Program-made: the position numbers and the translations under genes
In this document: piece by piece, positions 58,165-64,000 of the stretch
Layout: every line of letters begins with the position of its first letter
Position numbering within the stretch: position 1 is the first letter of the stretch
The notes under the pieces: model-generated
Database searches by the model: none
What the model was told of the DNA's origin: nothing
Seen by the model: only the letters and a program-made list of their open reading frames with translations
NCBI GenBank assembly: GCA_963783045.1
Contig: CAWAMD010000005.1
Span: 310,001 to 374,000 of the forward strand
Reading direction: 5' to 3'
Length of the DNA: 64,000 bases
From: CAWAMD01 sp963783045
Lineage (GTDB): Bacteria > Actinomycetota > Nitriliruptoria > Nitriliruptorales > Nitriliruptoraceae

Positions 58165-59333
58165 CCGCTGCTGACCCCCGCCCCCACCTCCACACGACCG
58201 ACGGCGCGCCGGCGCTGCTCGTCCTCGAGGACGGCACCGCCTTCCGCGGTCGCGGCTTCGGTGCCGCCGGCACCGTCTTCGGTGAGGCCGTCTTCAACAC
58301 CGGCATGGCCGGGTACCAGGAGGTGCTCACCGATCCGTCCTACCGCCGGCAGATCGTCGCGATGACCGCCCCGCACGTCGGCAACTACGGCATGAACGAC
58401 GCCGATGCCGAGTCGGACCACATCCAGGTCGCCGGCTACGTCGTCCGCGAGGCCGCCAGACGACCCTCGTCCTGGCGTTCGCAGCAGGATCTGCGCAGCG
58501 CCCTGGCCGACGCCGGCGTCGTCGGCATCGAGGACATCGACACCCGCGCGCTCACCCGACACCTGCGTGAGGCCGGTGCCATGCGCGCCGGGCTGTCCAC
58601 CGACGTGCTCGACGCCGACGCACTGGTCGAGCAGGTGCTCGCGTCGCCGGGCATGGTCGGCGCCGACCTCGCGCGCGAGGTCACGACGCCGCAGCCCTAC
58701 GTCGTGCCCGCCGCCGACGATCGCGACCACCCGCGCTTCCGGGTCGTCGCGCTCGACTACGGCATGAAGCGCAACATCGTGCGCCAGCTCGCCGCCCACG
58801 GTTGCGAGGTCCACGTCCTGCCGGCCAGCGCCACCGCGGACGACGTGCGGGCGCTCGAGCCGGACGGGGTCTTCCTGTCGAACGGGCCCGGCGACCCGGC
58901 AGCGGTCACCTACGGGATCGACACGGTTGCCTCCCTCCTCGGCGAGCGGCCCGTCTTCGGGATCTGCCTCGGCTCGCAGCTGCTCGGCCACGCGCTCGGC
59001 GCCGAGACCTACAAGCTCCGCTTCGGCCACCGGGGCGTGAACCAGCCGGTCCTGCGCCGGGCCGACCGCACCGTCGAGATCACGAGCCACAACCACGGGT
59101 TCGCCGTGAAGGGCTCCAGCCTCGGCGAGCAGGTCGGCGAGCACACCTTCCAGACCGACCACGGTGCCGTGGAGGTCAGCCACGTCAACCTCAACGACGA
59201 CGTGGTCGAGGGCCTCACGTGCCGCGACATCCCGGCCTTCAGCGTCCAGTACCACCCCGAGGCCGCCCCCGGCCCCCACGACGCCCGGTACCTGTTCGAG
59301 CGCTTCAACGACATGATGGCGCGCACGAACTAG
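58161..59333 (+). CDS. carA: Carbamoyl phosphate synthase small subunit
   Basis: The product is 390 residues. The N-terminal CarA domain has LLVLEDGTAFRGRGFGAAGTVFGEAVFNTGMAGYQEVLTDPSY. The class-I glutaminase domain has VVALDYGMKRNIVRQLAAHG, LSNGPGDPAAVTYG, nucleophile Cys in GICLGSQLLGHALGAETYKLRFGHRG, and the His/Glu partner in SVQYHPEAAPGPHD. It supplies ammonia from glutamine to CarB for both arginine and pyrimidine synthesis. It overlaps pyrC; a gap of 87 bp separates it from carB. Confidence 0.96.
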   Translation: MTAADPRPHLHTTDGAPALLVLEDGTAFRGRGFGAAGTVFGEAVFNTGMAGYQEVLTDPSYRRQIVAMTAPHVGNYGMNDADAESDHIQVAGYVVREAARRPSSWRSQQDLRSALADAGVVGIEDIDTRALTRHLREAGAMRAGLSTDVLDADALVEQVLASPGMVGADLAREVTTPQPYVVPAADDRDHPRFRVVALDYGMKRNIVRQLAAHGCEVHVLPASATADDVRALEPDGVFLSNGPGDPAAVTYGIDTVASLLGERPVFGICLGSQLLGHALGAETYKLRFGHRGVNQPVLRRADRTVEITSHNHGFAVKGSSLGEQVGEHTFQTDHGAVEVSHVNLNDDVVEGLTCRDIPAFSVQYHPEAAPGPHDARYLFERFNDMMARTN

Positions 59334-59352
59334 CGACCCGAACTAGCGACCC
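59327..59352. repeat. 13-bp tandem duplication at the carA stop
   Basis: GAACTAGCGACCC at 59327-59339 is repeated directly at 59340-59352. The first copy contains the carA stop codon. It looks like a small slippage duplication in the carA-carB gap with no evident function. Confidence 0.8.
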
Positions 59353-59420
59353 GACCCCGTCACCACCCGCCACCCCTCTCTGCCCCCGCCCACCCGACGA
59401 CCAGGAAGCGACCGCCCCCG

Positions 59421-62400
59421 ATGCCACGCCGCCAAGATCTCGACTCCGTCCTCGTCCTCGGCTCGGGCCCGATCGTGATCGGTCAGGCCTGCGAGTTCGA
59501 CTACTCCGGCACCCAGGCGCTCAAGGTCCTCCAGGAGGAGGGCCTGCGCGTCATCCTCGTGAACTCCAATCCTGCCACGATCATGACCGACCCCACCTTC
59601 GCGGACGCGACCTACCTCGAACCCCTCACGGTCGCCACGGTCGAGGCCGTCATCGCGAAGGAGCGGCCTGACGCGCTGCTGCCGACGCTCGGCGGCCAGA
59701 CGGCCCTGAACCTCGCGGTGGAGCTGTACGACGCGGGGGTCCTCGAGCGCTACGGCGTCGAGGTGCTCGGCGCCGACCTCGACGCCATCCAGACGGCCGA
59801 GGACCGCCAGAAGTTCAAGGACGCGATGAGCGAGGTCGGGCTCGAGTCGCCCGACTCGACCTACGTCCGCAGCGAGGACGAGGCGTTCGCCGCCGCCGAG
59901 CAGTACGGCTTCCCGGTCGTGCTGCGGCCCTCGTTCACGCTGGGCGGCAAGGGCGGCGGCATCGCCTACGACGCCGACGACCTGAAGGTCAAGATCCGCC
60001 AGGGGCTGGCCGACTCGCCGGTCCACGAGGTGCTCCTCGAGGAGTCCGTGCTCGGCTGGAAGGAGTACGAGCTCGAGCTCATGCGCGACAAGCACGACAA
60101 CTGCGTCGTGATCTGCTCGATCGAGAACCTCGACCCGATGGGCGTGCACACCGGCGACTCGATCACGGTCGCCCCGGCCATGACGCTCTCCGATGTCGAG
60201 TACCAGCGGATGCGCGACGACGCGTTCACGGTCATGCGCCGAATCGGGGTCGAGACCGGCGGGTCGAACGTGCAGTTCGCCGTCGACCCGGACACGGGCC
60301 GCCAGCTCGTCATCGAGATGAACCCCCGCGTGTCACGCTCGTCGGCGCTGGCGTCGAAGGCGACCGGGTTCCCGATCGCGAAGATCGCCGCGAAGCTCGC
60401 CATCGGGTACACGCTCGACGAGATCGCGAACGACATCACGCGCGAGACGAAGGCCGCCTTCGAGCCGACGATCGACTACGTCGTCACGAAGATCCCGCGG
60501 TTCGCCTTCGAGAAGTTCCGTGGCACCGACGCCACCCTGACCACGAAGATGAAGTCGGTCGGCGAGGCGATGGCGATCGGCCGGACCTTCAAGGAGTCGC
60601 TGAACAAGGGGCTGCGCAGCCTCGAGGACGGCCAGATCGGGTTCGGGGCGCAGCCGAGCCTCGACATCCCCGACGACGAGCTCGAGGCGCTGCTGCGCCG
60701 GCCCTACGCCGACCGCCTGCACGCGGTCGACGAGGCCCTGACCCGCGGCTGGTCCATCGACCGGGTGCACGACCTCGCCGGCTACGACCCGTGGTTCCTC
60801 GACCAGATGCTGCAGCTCGTCGAGCGCCGCAAGCAGATCCGCGCGGCCGAGCACCTCGCCGCCCTGCCCGACGAGGTCCTGTTCGCCGCGAAGCGCGACG
60901 GGTTCTCCGACGCGCACATCGCCCAGCTCCTGCAGACCTCCGAGGAGCACGTCCGCCGCCGCCGGCACGCATCCGGCATCCGGCCGGTGTTCAAGACCGT
61001 CGACACCTGCGCCGCGGAGTTCGAGGCGTACACGCCCTACCACTACTCGACCTACGAGGCCGAGGACGAGGTCGCCGCGTCCGACCGGCCCAAGGTCATG
61101 GTGCTCGGGTCCGGCCCGAACCGGATCGGGCAGGGCGTCGAGTTCGACTACTGCTGCGTGCACGCCGTGTACGCGCTCCAGGAGGCGGACTACGAGACCA
61201 TCATGGTCAACTGCAACCCCGAGACGGTCTCGACGGACTACGACACCGCCGACCGCCTCTACTTCGAGCCGCTGACCCTCGAGGACGTCCTCGCCGTCTG
61301 CGACCGCGAGCAGCCGACCGGCGTCATGGTCCAGCTCGGCGGGCAGACGCCGTTGAAGCTCGCCTCCGACCTGGAGCAGGCGGGCGTGACCGTGCTCGGG
61401 ACCGAGCCCGACGCGATCGACGCGGCCGAGGACCGCGGCCGGTTCGGTGCGCTGATGCGCGAGCTCGGCATCGCGATGCCGCCCGGTGGCGTGGCCCGGT
61501 CCTTCGAGGAGGCGAAGGAGATCGCGCTGGGCATCGGGTACCCGGTGCTCGTGCGTCCCTCCTACGTGCTCGGCGGCCGTGCCATGGAGATCGTCTACGA
61601 CGAGAGCATGCTCGAGGGCTACCTCGAGCATGCCGTGGCCGCGTCCCCGGACCAGCCGATCCTCGTGGACCGCTTCCTCGAAGGCGCCATCGAGGTCGAC
61701 GTGGACGCCGTCTACGACGGCCAGGAGCTGTTCGTCGGCGGGGTCCTCGAGCACATCGAGGAGGCCGGCGTGCACTCGGGCGACTCCGCCTGCACGCTGC
61801 CACCGATCACGCTGGGCCGCTCCCAGGTCGCCCAGATCCGGGAGTACACCGAGGGCATCGCCCGCGGTCTCGGCGTCCGCGGCCTGCTCAACGTGCAGTA
61901 CGCCATCAAGGACGAGCTCATCTACTGCATCGAGGCGAACCCGCGCGCCTCGCGGACCGTGCCCTTCGTCTCGAAGGCGACGGGCGTGCAGCTCGCGAAG
62001 ATCGCGGCCCGCGTCATGGTGGGGGACAAGATCGCCGACCTGCGGGCCGAGGGGATCGTGCCGGCCGAGGACGCCGTCACCGGCCCGCGCCCGAACCACA
62101 TCGCCGTGAAGGAGGCCGTGCTGCCCTTCGACCGGTTCCCCGGCGTCGACGCGCTGCTCGGCCCCGAGATGCGCTCGACCGGCGAGGTGATGGGGATCGA
62201 CACCGACTTCGGCTCCGCGTTCGCGAAGTCGCAGTCGGGGACCGGCTCGATGGTGCTGCCCACCGACGGCAAGGTCTTCGTGTCGGTCGCCAACCGGGAC
62301 AAGCGCTCGATCGTGTTCCCCGTCAAGCGGCTCATCGACCTCGGCTTCGACATCCTGGCGACCGAGGGCACCGCCGACGTGCTCGACCGTGCCGGCATCC

Positions 62401-62687
62401 CGGTCGAGGTCGTCGGCAAGGTCTCGCACGGCGACCGGCGGGTCCTCGACCTCATCGAGGAGCGCGACGTCCGGCTCGTCCTCAACACGCCTGCGGGGTC
62501 CGGACCCCGCTCCGACGGCTACCAGATCCGGCAGACCGCGGTCACGAACGGCGTGCCCTGCATCACGACGATGGCGGGCATCCTCGCCGCCGTCCAGGGC
62601 GTCGAGGCCGTGAAGGCCGGGCGGTTCACGGTCACCTCGCTGCAGGAGTACCAGTTGGCCGTCGAGCAGCTGCGGAACGGAGACTGA
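59421..62687 (+). CDS. carB: Carbamoyl phosphate synthase large subunit
   Basis: The product is 1088 residues, full length. Two homologous ATP-grasp halves are visible: VLVLGSGPIVIGQACEFDYSGTQALKVLQEEG with FPVVLRPSFTLGGKGGGIAYD, and VMVLGSGPNRIGQGVEFDYCCVHAVYALQEAD with YPVLVRPSYVLGGRAMEIVYD. The oligomerisation domain lies between about residues 400 and 550, and a C-terminal MGS-like allosteric domain begins near GKVFVSVANRDKRS. It uses two ATP to make carbamoyl phosphate. ATG 59421 has AGGAAG at 59403-59408, a rather long spacing. Confidence 0.97.
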   Translation: MPRRQDLDSVLVLGSGPIVIGQACEFDYSGTQALKVLQEEGLRVILVNSNPATIMTDPTFADATYLEPLTVATVEAVIAKERPDALLPTLGGQTALNLAVELYDAGVLERYGVEVLGADLDAIQTAEDRQKFKDAMSEVGLESPDSTYVRSEDEAFAAAEQYGFPVVLRPSFTLGGKGGGIAYDADDLKVKIRQGLADSPVHEVLLEESVLGWKEYELELMRDKHDNCVVICSIENLDPMGVHTGDSITVAPAMTLSDVEYQRMRDDAFTVMRRIGVETGGSNVQFAVDPDTGRQLVIEMNPRVSRSSALASKATGFPIAKIAAKLAIGYTLDEIANDITRETKAAFEPTIDYVVTKIPRFAFEKFRGTDATLTTKMKSVGEAMAIGRTFKESLNKGLRSLEDGQIGFGAQPSLDIPDDELEALLRRPYADRLHAVDEALTRGWSIDRVHDLAGYDPWFLDQMLQLVERRKQIRAAEHLAALPDEVLFAAKRDGFSDAHIAQLLQTSEEHVRRRRHASGIRPVFKTVDTCAAEFEAYTPYHYSTYEAEDEVAASDRPKVMVLGSGPNRIGQGVEFDYCCVHAVYALQEADYETIMVNCNPETVSTDYDTADRLYFEPLTLEDVLAVCDREQPTGVMVQLGGQTPLKLASDLEQAGVTVLGTEPDAIDAAEDRGRFGALMRELGIAMPPGGVARSFEEAKEIALGIGYPVLVRPSYVLGGRAMEIVYDESMLEGYLEHAVAASPDQPILVDRFLEGAIEVDVDAVYDGQELFVGGVLEHIEEAGVHSGDSACTLPPITLGRSQVAQIREYTEGIARGLGVRGLLNVQYAIKDELIYCIEANPRASRTVPFVSKATGVQLAKIAARVMVGDKIADLRAEGIVPAEDAVTGPRPNHIAVKEAVLPFDRFPGVDALLGPEMRSTGEVMGIDTDFGSAFAKSQSGTGSMVLPTDGKVFVSVANRDKRSIVFPVKRLIDLGFDILATEGTADVLDRAGIPVEVVGKVSHGDRRVLDLIEERDVRLVLNTPAGSGPRSDGYQIRQTAVTNGVPCITTMAGILAAVQGVEAVKAGRFTVTSLQEYQLAVEQLRNGD

Positions 62688-63629
62688 GTGAGCCCCACGC
62701 TGCACACGCGGCAGCCGACCGTCTTCGGTCGTCCCGAGGGACCGGTCCGCGTGGTCGCCGAGGTGGTCACGCGCCGGCACGAGGGCTCGTACTGGCTGCT
62801 GAGCCTGTCCGCGCCCGACATCGCCCGCCTGGCGAACCCGGGACAGTTCGTGAACGTCGCCGTCGGCGCCCCGCACACGATCCTGCGCCGCCCCTTCTCG
62901 ATCGCCCGGGTGTCGCGACAGGGGCCGGGGGCCGGTGCCGTCGACGTCGTCTTCGACGCCCACGGGCCGGGGACCGAGTGGCTGACCCACGTCCAGACCC
63001 ACGACACCGTGGACGTGGTGGGGCCGCTCGGCCGGGCGTTCCCGCTGCCTCGACAGCGCGTCAGCGCCCTGCTCGTCGGCGGGGGGTACGGCATCGCGCC
63101 GCTGCTCTTCCTCGCCGAGGACCTCACCCGTGAGGGCCACCGGGTGCACATGATCTCCGGCGCCGCGACGGGCGACCGCATCTACAACGCCATCGAGGCG
63201 AAGCGGATCACCTCGACCGTGACCTTCACCACCGAGGACGGCTCCTTCGGCACGACCGGCCGCGTGACCGACGTCATGGAGCAGGTCTCGGCCAACGTCA
63301 ACGCCAACGTCGTCTACGCCTGCGGCCCGATGCCCATGCTTCGTGCGGTCAGCGAGAAGGCCGCCGACCTGCAGCTGCCCTGTCAGGTCGCCGTCGAGGA
63401 GCACATGGCCTGCGGGGTCGGCGTCTGCTGGACCTGCGTCGTCCCCGTCCACGGCGACGACGGCGAGGTCGAGATGCGCCGCTCGTGTCTCGACGGGCCG
63501 GTCTTCAACGGTGCCAGGATCGCCTGGGAGGCCTCGCGGTGGGAGGTCGGTCCGGCCGTCCTCGACGAGGAGGAGCCCGAGGAGGAGCCCGTCCGTCTCA
63601 CCGACGCCGACCTGTGGGGGGACGCATGA
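62688..63629 (+). CDS. pyrK: Dihydroorotate dehydrogenase electron transfer subunit
   Basis: The product is 313 residues. The FAD domain has HTILRRPFSIARVS (RxFS), the NAD domain ALLVGGGYGIAPLLFLAEDL and VYACGPMPMLRAV. The 2Fe-2S site is EEHMACGVGVCWTCVVPV with a further Cys in RRSCLDGPVF (C-x4-C-x2-C-x(n)-C). It passes electrons from PyrD to NAD. GTG 62688 follows the carB stop directly, and its stop overlaps pyrD by ATGA. The acidic C-terminal extension of about 25 residues is unusual but plausible. Confidence 0.93.
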   Translation: MSPTLHTRQPTVFGRPEGPVRVVAEVVTRRHEGSYWLLSLSAPDIARLANPGQFVNVAVGAPHTILRRPFSIARVSRQGPGAGAVDVVFDAHGPGTEWLTHVQTHDTVDVVGPLGRAFPLPRQRVSALLVGGGYGIAPLLFLAEDLTREGHRVHMISGAATGDRIYNAIEAKRITSTVTFTTEDGSFGTTGRVTDVMEQVSANVNANVVYACGPMPMLRAVSEKAADLQLPCQVAVEEHMACGVGVCWTCVVPVHGDDGEVEMRRSCLDGPVFNGARIAWEASRWEVGPAVLDEEEPEEEPVRLTDADLWGDA

Positions 63630-64000
63630 GCAGCACGCCACCCGTCGCCACGCGCGACGAGACCCCTGCGCCGATCGATCCCTCGACGGTCGACCTGCAC
63701 GTCGACCTCGCCGGCGTCGACCTCGACAACCCGATCACGACCGCCTCCGGCTGCTTCGCCAGCGGCGCCGAGATCGACCGGTTCTTCGACGTGTCGGAGC
63801 TCGGCGCCATCGTGGCCAAGTCGATCACCCTCGAGCCGCGGCAGGGCCTGCCCACCCCACGGATGGCCGAGACGCCGTCGGGCATGCTCAACGCCATCGG
63901 GCTGCAGAACCCCGGCGTGGACCGCTGGCTCGAGCGCGATCTGCACTGGCTGCAGGGCAAGGGCGTGAAGGTCATCGTCTCGATCGCCGGCAACACGGTC
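63626..64000 (+). CDS. pyrD: Dihydroorotate dehydrogenase catalytic subunit, 3' truncated
   Basis: The window ends 125 codons into this gene. After a nonconserved 24-residue lead, VDLHVDLAGVDLDNPITTASGCFASGAEIDRFFDVSELGAIVAKSITLEPRQG and TPSGMLNAIGLQNPGVDRWLERDL are class 1 (1B) signatures. The adjacent pyrK supports a PyrD-PyrK heterotetramer using NAD rather than a membrane quinone enzyme. ATG 63626 overlaps the pyrK stop. The active-site Cys loop lies beyond the window. Confidence 0.92.
   Translation, partial: MSSTPPVATRDETPAPIDPSTVDLHVDLAGVDLDNPITTASGCFASGAEIDRFFDVSELGAIVAKSITLEPRQGLPTPRMAETPSGMLNAIGLQNPGVDRWLERDLHWLQGKGVKVIVSIAGNTV

Noticed and set aside
60333..63641. A 1102-codon reverse-strand open frame over carB and pyrK
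   Set aside because: Forward-strand carB and pyrK have all family motifs. The reverse frame has none and arises from third-position GC bias.
1..64000. tRNA, rRNA, CRISPR arrays, insertion sequences
   Set aside because: None was recognised on reading. Intergenic gaps are short and hold only the sites listed.

Overview
The window is a GC-rich, gene-dense chromosomal segment with frequent GTG starts and many ATGA/GTGA stop-start overlaps. Gene order matches the conserved actinobacterial core block: patA-pimA-pdxS-pdxT-yebC-ruvCAB-yajC-secDF-apt-relA-(metallo-hydrolase)-hisS-aspS-rarA-alaS-ruvX-mltG-aroE, then aroC-aroK-aroB-aroQ-pepQ-efp-nusB-pyrR-pyrB-pyrC-carA-carB-pyrK-pyrD. Phosphatidylinositol-mannoside genes at the left edge support Actinomycetota. 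The complete type IV pilus (T4P) locus suggests a deep-branching class such as Nitriliruptoria or a relative; that placement is inference from gene content only.

Layout. 1-13.1 kb: PIM synthesis, LemA, a DUF3048 lipoprotein, PLP synthase, YebC, Holliday-junction proteins, Sec accessory proteins with an HD phosphohydrolase, and Apt. 13.3-18.9 kb: Rel, a lone reverse-strand AbiEi/DUF559-like nuclease gene bracketed by two inverted 45-nt hairpin repeats, a metallo-beta-lactamase-fold hydrolase and hisS. 19-28.2 kb: aspS, rarA, two small membrane proteins, alaS, ruvX, mltG, aroE. 28.2-49.4 kb: the T4P island. 49.4-64 kb: shikimate, EF-P/NusB and pyrimidine operons, running off the right end inside pyrD.

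The T4P island has five transcription units: (1) roadblock-DUF4388-GTPase-pilB-pilT-pilC, closed by a strong terminator; (2) pilA-pilD; (3) HTH-pilM-pilN-pilO-PilP-like; (4) and (5) two parallel minor-pilin triplets. Each is preceded by the same spaced motif, TNAAG-N15-GYCGAY, which resembles FliA/WhiG (sigma-28-family) promoters. Between this element and pilA lies a 97-nt RNA with the primary and secondary structure of a class-I cyclic-di-GMP riboswitch. PilB and PilT both carry N-terminal MshEN-type regions, a fold that can bind c-di-GMP. I infer that pilus production is under a dedicated sigma factor and a cyclic dinucleotide.

Seven single-base indels are visible: one insertion each in yebC, ruvX and a minor pilin gene, and one insertion plus three deletions in pilA. 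All four insertions fall in the heptamer GACGTTC or its complement where GACGTC would restore the frame. This suggests a systematic sequencing artefact rather than gene decay, though pilA may be genuinely broken. The pyr operon has a PyrR-binding hairpin that pairs with the Shine-Dalgarno of a 29-codon leader ORF overlapping pyrR.
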